Assembly: GCA_029817715.1 (NCBI GenBank)
Contig: JARUPY010000089.1
Coordinates: 2,741,501 to 2,805,500 of the forward strand
Length of the DNA: 64,000 nt
Reading direction: 5' to 3'
From: Melastoma dodecandrum
Taxonomy: Eukaryota > Streptophyta > Magnoliopsida > Myrtales > Melastomataceae
The position numbers were made by a program, and so were the translations under genes. How positions within the stretch are numbered: the first letter of the stretch is position 1; the number at the start of each line of letters is the position of its first letter. Shown here in pieces: positions 10,387 to 23,400 of this stretch. Below the pieces are notes generated by a model. That model had not been told where the DNA came from and searched no databases. It worked only from the letters and a program-made list of their open reading frames with translations.

Positions 10387-11055
10387 ATGCCTTCCGACAA
10401 CCCGAGATCCTCCGTCCTCCTCCACCGCATCAACCCCGTCTCCTCCTCATCCTCCCCTTCCTCCTCCTCACTACCGAAGATCGAATCTCCCCTCCCCGCT
10501 TCCCTCCCTATCCCCGATGCCGTCGCCGTCTACCACACCTACACCGTCCACCCCAGCCAGTGCTGCTCCGCCGTCGTCCAACACATCGACGCCCCTCTCC
10601 CCGTCGTCTGGTCCTTCGTCCGCCGCTTCGACGACCCCACAACCTACAAGCACTTCGTCCGCTCCTGTCACGTCATCTCCTCCTGCCCCGCCGGCCCCAA
10701 CTCCGTCGGATCCCTCCGCCGCATCGAGGTCGTCTCCGGACTCCCCGCCGCTAACAGCACCGAGCGGCTCGAGATCCTGGACGACACCCTCCACGTCATC
10801 AGCTTCAGCGTCGTGGGCGGGGACCACCGCCTCGCCAATTACCGCTCCGTGACGACCCTCCAACAGTCCGAGGACGGAACGGGGACCGTCGTGGTGGAGT
10901 CTTACGTCGTCGACGTCCCCCTCGGTAACACCAAGGAGGAGACCTTCGTCTTCGTGGACACCATCGTCAGATGCAACCTCCAGTCCCTGGCTCAGATCTC
11001 TATGAACCTCGCCAGGGAAAACAACGGAGTCGACGACTCCGACTCGGACTCATGA
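10387..11055 (+). CDS. PYL4: PYR/PYL/RCAR abscisic-acid receptor, PYL4-6 type
   Basis: This is an intronless gene of 222 aa, as in the PYL4/5/6 subgroup. I start at [17 protein letters not shown] because PYL4 orthologues begin this way; an in-frame Met seven codons upstream is possible. After a Ser/Pro-rich leader, the START-like fold carries all hallmark elements. These are the ABA-carboxylate lysine in TYKHF (about K88), the gate loop SGLPA (about 117-121), the [11 protein letters not shown] segment, the latch HRL in [11 protein letters not shown] (about 147-149), ESYVVDVP and the helix NLQSLAQ. Bound ABA closes gate over latch and the complex inhibits clade-A PP2Cs, in cytosol and nucleus. 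The tail ends in DDSDSDS. The body is strongly GC-rich at third positions. Subfamily assignment (PYL4 against 5 or 6) is less certain than family assignment. Confidence 0.95.
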   Translation: MPSDNPRSSVLLHRINPVSSSSSPSSSSLPKIESPLPASLPIPDAVAVYHTYTVHPSQCCSAVVQHIDAPLPVVWSFVRRFDDPTTYKHFVRSCHVISSCPAGPNSVGSLRRIEVVSGLPAANSTERLEILDDTLHVISFSVVGGDHRLANYRSVTTLQQSEDGTGTVVVESYVVDVPLGNTKEETFVFVDTIVRCNLQSLAQISMNLARENNGVDDSDSDS

Positions 11056-13081
11056 GACATCATAACAACTCCTTATTTAGCATCGATATTCCTATTTGCA
11101 TGGACGCACCATCGTCAGGTCCGTTGTTTGTAATGGGATGAAGTATTGTTGCCGCGTCGGTTTTCGCCGCAAACGATGATGATCCGATCTCGTGCGGTGA
11201 CCTTTCCGGTGGCCACAGGGAGGATTCGTGGTTTTGGGGGGTTGGGCGCTGTTTGGATGTTTAGCATGGAGGATTTGTGCGTTCCAAGTTCCAGAGTTCC
11301 AAATCCAAAAAAGCTCTTTTTTCCTTTCTTTTTGGGGATAGTTGTAACAATTTATTACTCTTAAATTTTAAAGCGCCATTCATCAGTCAAATATTTGTAC
11401 ATTTCGTAAAATCTTCTTCTTCTTCTTCTTCTTCTTCTTCCTTCATCATTCATCCATATTGTTTTTTTTATTTTTTATTTGCAAAACCCAATCCTGTGGG
11501 CAGAACCCAAAACCACCTTCTTGGGAGTTACGATTAAATATATTTATTATGAGTAGTAAAATATAGAAGGCCATGCTAAGCTCATGTTGCTATAAAATAA
11601 ATGTGCGATGTTGTAATCTGTAAGTATATTTTTGAAAATGTAAATGGGGAAGTGGGGATCCGAATGAACTTTGGGAGCATGCAAGTTGCAAAGTTGTTGC
11701 GACAATAATTTAGTAAGGAAAGGAAAGATGGTGGGGCGAAAAAGATGACAAACACCAACTTGCACTTGCAAGTTGTGCAACTTGTAAGACGAAAAAGGAA
11801 GAAGCTTTTTCTGAAAACGGCTGAAAATGTTGCAGGGGCATTTGGTTATTTATTAGCAACTGGGTCTTCTTCCCCTGCTGTTTGTTTACCTGAGGATGGA
11901 TGGATGGATGGATGAACTTCAAGAGATGGGATTGACCGGACTTGTCTATGGCTGAAAGGGGACCCTTTTATCATTGTTGCAAGTGGGTCGTTCTTGGACA
12001 AGGGGGAGATGGTCATTGGGGGAACTTGTGGTGCTCGTTTTATTTAAAGTAATTAGAATTGAAATGGAGAGACCTGCAAGTTGGGGTTCTTTTGTTTTGG
12101 GTGGGTCAAACTGGGTTTTTGCAAAAGTTGCAACTAGACTTTAAGGTTGAGGAGGTGGGAGGATTGTGTAAAGAGTATTATTATTAGGATTAGATATGAG
12201 ATTATGGTATTCCCAAGGTTGCTTTCTACCCGTGGACGAAATTGTTGACCGTGACATTGTTGCCACAAAAGTCTTAAACAAACACACACAAGATAAGTAA
12301 GTAGAGAGAAGAAGGTCCGAAGAATCTTTAAACAATAGTTGGGCCAAGCCCAATGGGCTGAGAATTCGGCCCACTTATGGATACTAAATCCACCCGAGCC
12401 AATTCGTCTATATGACTGAAAAAAAAAAAGATCAGGACATAAAGCAAACCTTTGAATTGTCGTGCGTGGAAAGGAAGGGTATCTCTCGACCAAATCAGAT
12501 ATTTGACTTGCCCTTTTCCTTTTACCCTCATGGGGTGCAAGCAAACCGCCTTGATTTGGAAATCCCACCCCCCCAATTCGGAGTGAAAGCAGATTTTGCA
12601 ATTTGCCAATGCCGAGTGATTGACACAGAAGTTTTCTTTAGTTTTTTTACCCTCTAAAGAAAGAAAGAAAGCAACACCTCCACCAAACCAAACCCCTCAC
12701 TCCTTTCTTACCAAATAATACTTATGACTGTCCTAATTTTAGGGATGTTGGGATCAATGGGGGATTGGAGTGGAGTGGACCATCCCATCATCATTACATA
12801 GATTAATCAAATCAAACTTAACTTGCTATAATTAGCCACGACCACCCCACGATCCAAGACATGGACCAACAGGATCAATCAGGCGAAACAGCTAATAAGC
12901 TAAGACAAGTGAACCTCGTCAACTAAAAAACCCCTGTGGCCATCTCCCCCATTATTACCCCCCACCTGGGAGTGGAGTCTCTAATGTTCTTGTCCTGGAA
13001 AAGAAATTCTCAGAACCTTCGTTTTTAGGACAACTGGGTTCGACCCAATCCCTTCTTCCTCCCCGGGGAAAGCAACCGAGG
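11056..13081. other. Intergenic with CTT and GGAT microsatellites
   Basis: A (CTT)n tract lies near 11410-11442 and a (GGAT)n tract near 11890-11913. The left part is presumably the PYL 3' UTR and the right part the TBL promoter and leader. No gene is recognised. Confidence 0.5.
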
Positions 13082-14942
13082 ATGATCCAGAGATGGAGCC
13101 GGAAGAAGACGCCCCTTCCGTTGCTCACCCTCATCTTCCTCGTGCTGATAGTCTGTTCCGTTTTCTATAACGAGAGCAGCCTCAGGGTCTTCAACCCGGA
13201 TCAGACTCCCCCTCTGCGTCATCGTCCCAAGATCACCTACGTTGAGCCCAATCGCGACCCCACTTCCGAACGAGGTCCCATTCTCGGTCTTTCCTTTCCT
13301 TTTGTGGGTTTGCTTCGATTTGGCATTTGTTTGGATAAAGTTCGAGTCTTGCTTCCTGGGTGTTTCCTCAAATGGCGTTTTGTAGGGCGACTGAGTGCGA
13401 AATGTCTGATCTTGTCCGGATGGTTGGTGTTTTTTCGATTTGCAGGGGTTTTGGACAGATTTAGTCGGTGTAATTCTACGAAGGAGTACTCTGGCCGGAG
13501 TACTCGGTCGGGTGGGAGTGGGGGTGAGGGTGGAGGCGGGCCTGGTCGACGGGATTCGGGATCCCATGAATGTGACGTGACTTCGGGGAAGTGGGTGCTT
13601 GATAATGTGACGTATCCCCTCTATGAGGAGTCGGAGTGTCCATACATGTCCGACCAGTTGGCTTGCCATAAGCATGGGAGGGCTGATATCGGGTACCAGC
13701 ACTGGAGGTGGCAGCCTCACAGTTGTGATCTCCGGAGGTATATATCCTTGTTCGAAATTGTTGTGTCCTCCGGCTCATGTTTTCCTATTGGATTTCGTCA
13801 AAAGTAGATTTGATTTCATGTGGTTGCTTGATTAGATGGAGCACGTCGGAGATGTGGGAGAAGTTGAGGAACAAGAGACTGATGTTCGTGGGGGATTCGC
13901 TCAACCGGGGCCAGTGGATATCCATGCTCTGCTTGTTACAGTCGGCAGCTGCCAAAGACAAGAGATCGATAACACCTAATGCCCCTCTCACGATTTTCAG
14001 GGCGGAGGTAACCTGGATCCTTTGGTGCCGACTGTTTTAGGAATCATAGCAGCACGATCAGATGTTTTTTCTGAAAAAATTGACTCGTGATTTTGCAGAA
14101 ATACAATGCGACCGTAGAATTTCTCTGGACGCCTCTGCTCGTCGAGTCTAATTCCGATGACCCAGTGAACCACAGATTGGAGGAAAGGATAATCCGCCCC
14201 GATTCGATCCGAACACACGCATTAAAGTGGGAACAGGCTGATATTTTGGTCTTTAACACTTACTTGTGGTGGAGACAAAGTCCTGTCAAGCTCTTGTAAG
14301 CATGCAGCATTTTTCTCGCCTATCGAACCCGAAAATTGTTTGGTGGAGATACCCCATCACGTTAACTGTGTCTCACTGTCGGTGTAGATGGAGTGATGAT
14401 GAAGAAGGCGAATGTGAAGAGCTCGATGGTATGGATGCCATGGAGTTGGCGATGGAAACATGGGCAGACTGGATTATGACCAGGCTCGATCCTTCGAAAA
14501 GAGTCTTCTTTGTCACAATGTCACCCACGCATCAATTGTGAGTTCAAAGCTATAGCAAAAAGCCCGCCAATGTCATCGTATTTAATCTTTCCCTTACTAT
14601 TTGATATCCAGGAGCGAAGAGTGGAAACCTGGTAGCAAAGGTAATTGCTATGGCGAGACCGAACCAATCAAATCAGAGAGCCACTGGGGAAGCGGCTCGG
14701 ATCTCCCAACAATGAGGATGGTGGAGAGGGTGCTCGGTAGGCTGGGCTCAAGAGTCTCTGCGATCAACATCACGCAGCTATCGGAGTACCGTAAAGACGG
14801 GCATCCATCTATATACCGCAAGTTCTGGGAGGCTCTGAGACCCGAACAGCTCGCTGACCCTTCTTCCTTCTCCGACTGCATACATTGGTGCCTCCCCGGC
14901 GTGCAGGACGTCTGGAACCAGTTGTTATTCCATTTTCTGTAA
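13082..14942 (+). CDS. TBL: TRICHOME BIREFRINGENCE-LIKE (TBL) polysaccharide O-acetyltransferase
   Basis: Six exons: 13082-13274, 13446-13737, 13836-14007, 14099-14295, 14388-14537 and 14612-14942, giving 444 aa. All borders are GT-AG and phases close. The N-terminus has one transmembrane helix ([17 protein letters not shown]), so this is a type II Golgi protein. The PMR5N region ([12 protein letters not shown] to [11 protein letters not shown]) comes next. The esterase-like core follows, with the catalytic GDS block [12 protein letters not shown] (GDS 181-183) and the C-terminal DxxH block [15 protein letters not shown] (423-426). TBL proteins acetylate cell-wall polymers; this sequence looks closest to the TBL33-35/TBL3 xylan group, but I am not sure of the subgroup. 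Intron 1 is unusual: 171 bases, frame-preserving and stop-free. A decayed copy follows downstream. Confidence 0.93.
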
Positions 14943-15699
14943 AGTCAACTTGCAATGTACATTACAGAGAATTACAAAACTCGGCAGCCGTCGCAGTGAG
15001 GCTACCCTTTTCGAGTTTGACAGCCAATATGCAGAGATATGCGTCGGAATTTCGTGGATAACTAACTATGGCTTATATGTAAAAACAGAGCAAAATCAAG
15101 ATGGAGAAAGTTTTTTGTGTTTCAAAATTTGTGAAGATGGGCCATTTATTAAGGAGTTGTCTGCTTAAGTCTTTGATTCCTCCTAATGTTTATAATTCTG
15201 CATATTTCAAGTCCTCCGGCTACGAATAAAAGTCTAAAAAGTCTACTTCGTACGATCTATTGATTTTAGAGCGGAATCTCGTTGGTATTTTGACCGATCT
15301 GATATTATTATATTACTAACGTTATGCAGGTGGAGTTGGTGGTAGCAGTTTGGCGGGGCTCCAGACATGCTTTAAAATTTAACATTTCACAAATCCCATA
15401 ATTTCAGTAACTACCGGTCAAGCAAGCAAACAACTACCTGTGATTTAGAAATCCCACAGGCAACTAATGACAGCATCTTGCAAGAACATGACATGATTAG
15501 GCCACATGTCTGAAACCCATCCGTCCGTTTGCGTAATGTTGTGTTGAACAGGTGACGTATCTGATCTGTCGGTAAGGACCACGATCGTCCCATAACCACA
15601 GAATATAAAAACAGTTGGGAGTATGTCAGCTTGACTCTCTTCCCGGTTCTTAGTGTAAGAAAACCGAACTAAGGATGACGATGATTGCCGAATCATGGA
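14943..15699. other. Intergenic between TBL and its pseudogene
   Basis: This holds the TBL 3' UTR and AT-rich sequence. An open minus-strand stretch at 15445-15717 exists but matches nothing I recognise. Confidence 0.4.
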
Positions 15700-17266
15700 A
15701 CCTATAGAAGGCGCCACTGTTGTTTCTCACCTGAAGTTTCTCCGTATTCGTGATCTCCACTGTCCACGGTAATGACCGCATCATTAGTTTCTTTGACTGT
15801 GGTCAGAGTCCCCGTCGACATCCCGAGGTCACCTACGTCGAGTGCAATCAAGCTCCCAATGCTGAACGAGGTCTCCTGGCATTTATTTTAGATAGAGTTC
15901 GAATTTTGTTTCGTGGGTGTTGTTAAGGCTTTGATCTTTCAGATTGGTTTGGCATCTTTGTCTGCAGGGAGCATGAAGATTCAACCGGCTGAGAGCGAAG
16001 ACGGAGGTATCCGGTCGATGGAACATGGGATCGGAGGAATGTGACTTGACTTCAGGGAAATGGTTGTTCGACAATGTGATGTATCTGCTCTTGCACACGG
16101 TTGTGATCTCCAGGGGTAGATCTTGGCTCGAATTAGTTCCTGTTCGACTTGTGTTTTTCGGCTTGGATTTCCTCATGAGAGGAGTTGAGGTGGACTGTTT
16201 CATTAAGATGGAGCATGACGGAGACGTGGGAGAAGTCAAGGAGTAACTGATTGATGTTTGTCGGGGATTCACTCAGCCGAGGCCAGTGAATATCCATGTT
16301 CTGCTTGTTGCAGTCCGCAGATGCCAAAGACAAGAGATCAATAACGCCTAATGCCCCACTCATGATTTTCAGGGCAGGGTAACCTGGATCCTTGGATGCT
16401 GCCTGTTTTACTAGTCGTAGCAGCATGAGCAGATATTGTTCCGAAGAGTTTGAATCGGTGAATTTTAAAGGTATACAATGCGACGACAGAATTTCTCCGG
16501 GAACCGCTGCTCGTAGAATCTAATAATGATCACCCAGTGAACCACAAATTGGAAGAAAGATAATCTGTCCCGATTCGATATGGACGCAGTGCTTTGAAGT
16601 GGGAACTAGGTTGATACTTTGATCTGTGATTGATACTTATTTATGGTGGAGCCTTGGTCTAGTTAAGCTTCCTTAAGTTATTCAGCTTCTTGGTCGCTCA
16701 TGGAACCTGAATTGCACTGTTGTAGATGGAGCGACGATGAGGACGGGGAATGCTACGAGCCAGACGGTGTGACAGCTATGGAGGTGGTGATGGAAACATG
16801 GGCAGACTGGGTCATGACCCATCTCAGTCCTACAAAAAGAGTCTTCTTCATGACAATGTCGCCGACCCATCATTTGTGAGTCCAGAAACTGTGCCATAGG
16901 TCTGTTAAAATGCCATTCTTAATCTTTGCCTTTTGATATCCAGGAGCCAAGATTGGAACCCTGGGAGGAAAGGTAATTGCTACGGCGAGAATGAACCAAT
17001 AGGGTCGGAGGGCTACTGGGGAAGTGGCTCGTATCTTCGAACAATGAGGATGGTGAACCTGGGTAGATTGAGCCGAGACTGTCGGTGATCAACATCAGAC
17101 AGTTGTTGGAGTACGGGAAAGATGGCATACGTCTGTTTGCCACAAGTTCTGGGAAACACAAATCACCAAACAGCTCTCTAGCCCTTCATCATACTCCGAC
17201 TGGAAACACCGATGCCTCCCTGGCGTGTCGGATGTCTGGAATCAACTGTTATTCCATATCCTGTAA
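15700..17266 (+). pseudogene. Decayed tandem copy of the TBL gene
   Basis: Every exon of the intact upstream gene has a recognisable counterpart in order. Exon 1 end is at about 15830-15875 (PEVTYVEC..., ERG). Exon 2 is at about 15970-16115 with a large deletion removing the Cys/Trp-rich middle. Exon 3 is at about 16206-16375, exon 4 at about 16470-16670, exon 5 at about 16726-16876 and exon 6 at about 16944-17266. Introns are retained, so this arose by DNA duplication and not by retroposition. Disabling changes: the start region is lost, exon 3 carries frame-breaking changes, and the codon after GDSLSRGQ is TGA where the parent has TGG. Exon 4 carries an in-frame TAA after the EER segment. 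The terminal DxxH region survives as DWKHRCLPGVSDVWNQ and even the final stop is conserved. Confidence 0.9.
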
Positions 17267-18916
17267 ACTACCGGAGTCACGAATTCTGACAGCATTTGAT
17301 AACTCTACGAAAGTGGAGTTATTTAGCCACTCATTTGAACATTATTGTGGTTAGTTCGTTGAGCTTTGAAGTGGTTTTGAGTTGTTTTTCCGTTGATTTT
17401 CATTGCGTAGTTCTTTCTGATGTGGAATGTCTATGAATGAAGGATGAATGGGGAAGCAATGAGCCAAAGGACGAATAGAGAAAGTAGATAACATTGAATT
17501 TTAAGAAGATTAGAGATACGATGAGACGACGAGATTTGAACAACCTTCCACTTTTGAAGATTGTCTTTCCACAATAGAAGATTTTTATTTCATTTTTAGA
17601 ATGTTTTGCTCTTTATTCTAATTTAAAAACTATGTAAGGGTATTTTCGGTATTTTAGGGGATATTATACTAAGACAACCCTAGGTTTAAATAGATTGAAA
17701 GGTGTGTGGACATTGGGAGGAGGCGGGTGACAGGAGCGACTTTGGTCTACTTTACCGATTTTCTTGTCTTAGTTTCTACGATGTCATTTACTTCCATACT
17801 TGAATTGATGCTTTCTTAACACGTGTTAATTGCCTAATCACCGGTTAGCATTAATCTAATATACTAAGGAGACTCGAACGGTAGACTAAATTAGATCACG
17901 GCATTCATTTTGAGGCAGAGCAAAGCTGTCCGACTTTGCTCGCTAATAGGCAACAAAAAGTGTCCGAATTCCATACATAAATATGGTAATAATCATGCAA
18001 TTAATTCTAAATCAGGAGCTGTATTTTCAGTCCTATGAAGGGGAGACACAGAAGTATCACAACCATTGTGCCACAGCAAGTTTTCTGAGTCATAGACAAA
18101 AAGAACAATGCTGCATTTTACCATAAAAAAATAGGCTACATGCAGTAACCCAAGAGTGGCAACCTCCTTTGACTTCCAGGTTCCTGAAAATGTTTTAACA
18201 GCATAGCCATAAACATCAGAAAGTGTCACGCAAGTTATATAGGAAGATGGAGAGAACCTAAATCACGTGACAACCATGGAACCCAGAACACACTTATTCT
18301 TTAGATTGCCCAAACGCAAGCTTTTAGATAGGCAGGACAGATTAAAAATCACATCATGCTACTCCCCAGGATCATAAAATAGCATCAACAATAATCCTAC
18401 CGTCACATGCACACGCAGAATGGATTACCCGGAAAGAACCAGACCAATAGATTGCTTCATCCAAGAGCTGCGACCTTCATGTGCTAGTCGCAAACTGTAA
18501 ATTATTTTCCTATTCAACCCAAGCATGCAATTGCAAATTAGTATAATAGTAGACGAATGCTGATGAAGACGATATACCATGAAGGGGTTTGGATAATGAT
18601 TGTTCCCTATCATCAGAAGTAAATAGAGTCCTAGACATCAACTTCAGAGCTAACCAGGGCCCGAAAGGTTACAGTTAAAATTATAGGCAACACGAAGAAC
18701 AGCATTCAATTTTGACCGACTGTCTTGCTTCAAAGATCATCACTTGACCCTCACTAAGCTCTTAAGCAGCACCAGAGATATAATTTCCTCGACATGTAAT
18801 TCACAATAAGCATTGATAGCAACTGCAAAAAGAGAAAGCTTAAGAGTTCAAAGTTCTGAAGAGAAGGGCATTAACCAGTAGTAGATTGTGTCAAGTCCAT
18901 GAACATTGGCTGCCCA
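17267..18916. other. Intergenic, nothing recognised
   Basis: AT-rich sequence without credible coding frames. The right part (about 18000-18916) is presumably the 3' UTR and downstream region of the minus-strand Abraxas-like gene. Confidence 0.45.
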
Positions 18917-19817
18917 CTATGCATCGACAACTCTCTTGATCTCGGCGATTTCGGCTCTTAACTTGAAGTTACGCTTCTCCTGACATGGAATAAACAAGGA
19001 TTTGACAACCGAATTCCTCGAGACAGATCTAACTTAAGCATCGAAAGGAATCACAAAGGACAACACATGAAAATTCTCAAACCATTTCATAAACAGCGGC
19101 GTTACTCTTCTCGACCTCCCTGCCCAAGTTCTCGACCGTCATCAACATCCTCTCGTAAGCCCCTTCGACTCCTTTCTTATACCTCTCCGCATCGTCCCCG
19201 ACCAGCCTCTCGAAACCCTTGGCCCCTAAACCCCCATCCTCGTCCTCGATCGATCGGAAACTCCCGTAACTACCACGAAACCCCAACCCGCCGACATTCA
19301 CGATCTCTACAGAAAGCGCCTCGAACTTCCCCGAGCTGGGGAAAAACTGGAAGGCCTTATACTCATGTGTATGGATGAGGGCAGCAGCGGCGGCGGAGGA
19401 CGAGGATGGCGGCGGGGTGGTCAGAAGGAGAAGGACGCGAGGTAAGGCGGGATGATCGAACGGAGGGAATAGGAGGAGGGAGGAATCGCGGAGGGAGGGG
19501 ATGAGGTGGGAGCGGCGGCGAGAGGAGAAGACGCCTAGGAGGGGGGATGGGGATGGGGATGGGGGTAGGAGATGGGGGAGGGAGGAGGAAAGGAAGGAGG
19601 TGACGGTGGCTGAGGAGGAGGAGGAGGAGAATGGGGTTGGTGTAGGGGCGGGGTAGTCGGGGAGGGAGGGAGGGGAGAGGAGGGAGGTGTGGCCGAAGAG
19701 GAGGCCGATGGAGTCGGAGGAGGAGGAGACGGTGGCGGAGTGGAGGAGGGAAGCGAGGGTGGCACCGGAGATGGAGATCTTCTGGAGGCGGGGCGTCGGC
19801 TCTCCGTCCACTTCCAT
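18917..19817 (-). CDS. Abraxas/Abro1-like MPN-domain protein (FAM175-like)
   Basis: Two exons: 19083-19817 and 18917-18979, giving 265 aa. The junction reads VYEM|EKRNFKLRAEIAEI and closes in phase 0. The start MEVDGEPTPRLQKISISGATL is the first ATG; the frame is open a little further upstream but without ATG. The N-terminal half resembles the MPN-minus fold of Abraxas/Abro1: ISGATLASLLH, IGLLFGHTS, then a Ser/Pro-rich insertion, FSSRRRSHLIPSLRD and IHTHEYKAFQFF. It lacks the JAMM zinc ligands, as expected for the scaffold partner of BRCC36. The C-terminus (YERMLMTVENLGREVEKS, then exon 2) should form the coiled coil that binds the MPN+ partner. The family assembles BRISC/BRCA1-A-like K63 deubiquitinase complexes in animals; the plant role is inferred. 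Purine-strand low complexity reflects the Ser/Pro insertion. Confidence 0.75.
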
Positions 19818-20417
19818 TTTCCCGGGGACGGCGAGTCGGAAGGCAGTCAACCCCCCGCTCCTCTCCTCTCAACAATTAATAATTGAAATATTTCCTTTAA
19901 AAGGTTTTCGCCAAATCAGAGATCACCTCAGCTTGATGGAAGTCATCAGCAGACAAAGACGGACACACCCAGCAGCACCTTCCTCGTTCATTGTAAGAGC
20001 ATGTTCATGCATCCAACATCCGTTAGGAGTAGCAGTGAAAGTGACTACCACGTTGGGGCGACAAGGGACGACCATCTCGGGCGTGAACCGGGTAAGTCCT
20101 GTGCAATGAAACGACACGATTACGCATTGAAATTGCCGGTCCCGCAAATTACCTGTCTATGTATACAGCTTGGAAACCACGCTTTCCCGAAAAGCAGAGA
20201 TAGCACATAACAAAGGCGATGGATCCGGGGGCAACCCTCAATCACTGGGACATTGATGTGTCTCCTCCACTGAAAGACCATGAGCAACGGGATCCCGGTT
20301 ATGCCTCAAGCATGTGTTTCCATACAGATCATATCTACGTAAATTGTTCGATGCATTGCCGGTAAAACTCCACTGAGACACTATAAGACCGCTGCATCCC
20401 CAAAAAGATGTTGCGCT
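19818..20417. other. Short spacer between two minus-strand genes
   Basis: This holds the promoter and leader of the Abraxas-like gene and the presumed 3' UTR of the DCD-kelch gene. No other feature is visible. Confidence 0.5.
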
Positions 20418-23400
20418 TCACTCAAAGGAAATCGCGGAGGCAAAGCATCGTTTCCCGATGGCCGTGTTTCTTACTTCATGCCAATTTCCCCCCTCCTTAT
20501 AACACTCAACCTGCCGCATGTGAAAAGGCAAGAGCAAGATGGATTCAGGAGAGTCCATAACGAGCCTGGTTTGAGCAAAAAGCATAAAATATAAGCACAC
20601 CAAGTATAATTATAAGTATTTGCAAGCTTACTGTATCCACGATGCTTTCCTCATTACCGAGACCTCCGATGACATAGATGGAGTCCCCAAGGACAGCAGC
20701 AGAAGAATATCCTCTGGAGCTAAGCATGGGTTCGACAGGCATCCAAGAATCTAGGCGTGGATCAAGTACTTCGACAGTTGAAACCATAGAAGTTCCATCA
20801 AAACCTCCCATAGCATACCTTCAAAATCATGGAGATTCAGAATGTCCCTTCAATGATGCGTAACTCAGCCAACAAAGTTTCACAATAATCCATCACAGCA
20901 AAAACAAGTTTGTTTGCTCATTAACACGAGTACCAGTACATTTGGAAGAGACGGATGCTCTTGATGGTTTTCAGTAACACTATGAAAGCTGTAAAATCTG
21001 AGTATAACTAATTCAATTTGCTGAGATAAACAGAAGTAACCACAATAATCAACTTACATCTTCTCATTAAGCACAACCAATGAGTGGCAAGCCCTCCTGG
21101 ACTTCATGGCAACAACCTTCATCCATGAATGTTCTCTCGGATCAAACCTTTCGCAAGAACTAAAAATCCGGAAGTTTAATCAGTAGCTGTAGGAGCAGGA
21201 GGCCAATAAAAATGCAGCGATGAACTTCAATATGTTGTTAGGAGGCGGGAAAAACCTAAGTCCATTCATAAAAGTGATTTTTCTATTTTAATTTAAATTG
21301 TAATAAATCTTTAAAAACAAAGTCATGGAGTAAGCCGAACAAGGGTAGAAAATCTGCCCAGTGAAATTTCCGAAGACATGCCAGAGTTCCTTCATGCATA
21401 ACTTTCTCTCTAGAGAAATAGGAGGGGTGGGGGAAGAGATAGATAAGGCTTCATATCTCACTTTAAGTACTCAATTCCATCAAATCCGCCAGTGCCGTAG
21501 ATTACCCCATTAAATTCAACCGCAGCAAGAGAAAATCTCTGAGTGAACAGGAAACCAAAAGTGATCATTGTGATGTGTGCAAACATACATAATAGACTAA
21601 AAGCAACTCTGAGTGAAGAGGGAAAAGGAATGCACTTTACCCTTTGGGTCATAGACCGTGTAGAAATCCATCTACCGATGTCGAAATCAAGCATTTCAAC
21701 GTCTGCAAAGCAGTCAAGGCCGTCACCACCTCCAAGAGCGAAAACTTTGTCACCTACAACTGCTCCAGCTAGACTGCCTTTCTTAACATTAAGAGATGGT
21801 TGTAGAGTCCACATGTTTTCATCCAAACTGTATGATTCAACTTTGTGGAATGATAATAAATATGTCAGAATAACAAACCCTCATTGGTAATAAGTACCGA
21901 AAGATGCTGATGGCGGTACCTGTGTCGAGCCAAGAGCTCCCATCACCACCGGCAAGCACATAGAGCTGATTCTGCAATTTCACGACTGAAGCATATGATC
22001 GCACTGAGGTCATTGGGAGAAGAGATTTGATTACATCATGTGAAGGAAAGTAGGAATCCAATGAGGAGAGCCATGTGGAACCAGTGTATCCACCAACTAA
22101 AAATATTGACTCCCTAACATCAAGATGTGTCACAGCAGAGGAATCGAGCTGTTTTTCTTCAGCGATTTGCTCTGAACAACTAGATGCATACTCCAACTTC
22201 AAGCAGCGATCCTTCAGCCATTGAATTTCAGTTTCTGCCTTAGCCTGGAAAACAGGTACACTTTCTAATTATTACTGTACGTACAACCATGTAAAAAAAA
22301 ATTATGTGCAGGCCTACTGCGTTTCGTGCTTATAAATTACAAGTAGAATAGAACACACATCGGATGAGAGACAACCATTTTTTTGGATAACAAAGAGAAG
22401 CATAAGAAAAAGGCTCCATGCTTATGTTTTCTGGACATAATGCGAGATTAAAAGGAGATCTTATCATCAAATCTACCAAATGATATGGGAATGAAGGATC
22501 TAACTTACCAGCTTGCTCTCCAAATGGGCCATTTTTTCCGTTTGCTGCCGCTTAAAGTCTTTAAGCTCATTAAGTTCTCGAATCAACTGCAGCACACCAA
22601 AATCCAATCATGGGGAAAAGACAAGCTATAATTTACGAATGGGCAGGTGCAGCAGGATGTTTAAGATTTGAGCCATCCCTGTCAAAAGTACTAATCTTTC
22701 TAGTCCAATAGAAGATTGCTACTGATTGACAGACCACGAAAACAATCTGTTATGACTACCTGGTCTAAGGTGACATGTGACTCCAAAGAAATTTGTGAAT
22801 TCTCTGCTCCATTTTGTACTTCAACAACAGACCCAGCGAGTCTTTTACCCTCTACTTCTTTAGTAGCAGTTTCTTCTAAAGAGCCTTTGGAACCTAAAAT
22901 AGGAAAATCATCCTCAAACGCCATATCTTTGAGTTTATCCAATACTAGATCCTTTTCACTTTGCAGTGGCAGAGTTGCTTCGACACATCTACGGGGGAGC
23001 TGCACATTTTCTTTGAACAGAAGATGCAGAAAAATAAGTCCGCTATCCATAGCCAAGGTGTACGATTTGTGGAGAATATGACATTGAACTTTATGCTGTA
23101 CCTCTCGCTTCAGAAATAAAGGCCGCAGGTTGGGAAGTGCTCCTCTCCGGGAAATACTTTGGAATAGAAGAGGGAGATGCTATTTGAGCAGATGCCAAGG
23201 ATATCAACATACTTGTTTGAGCATGGTCTAACTCAAACAAGAAGTGGCTATTGGTGTAGTAGTTGGGCCCAATTACTCGCTTGAACTGATCCTCCAGCAA
23301 AGGTACACAGTGCATCCTGATACGAATTTGAACCTTTGGAAAACAAGCGCACAACATGATCACTGACATAGCATTAAGCTGCTGCGTTTCATGTCTCCCA

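Noticed and set aside
10471..10863. Minus- and plus-strand open frames within the PYL gene
   Set aside because: Very high GC at third positions removes stop codons from alternate frames. Only the PYL frame matches a known family.
19363..19875. Pro/Arg-rich frames overlapping the Abraxas-like first exon
   Set aside because: Shadow frames of a Ser/Pro low-complexity segment; no homology and no splice support.
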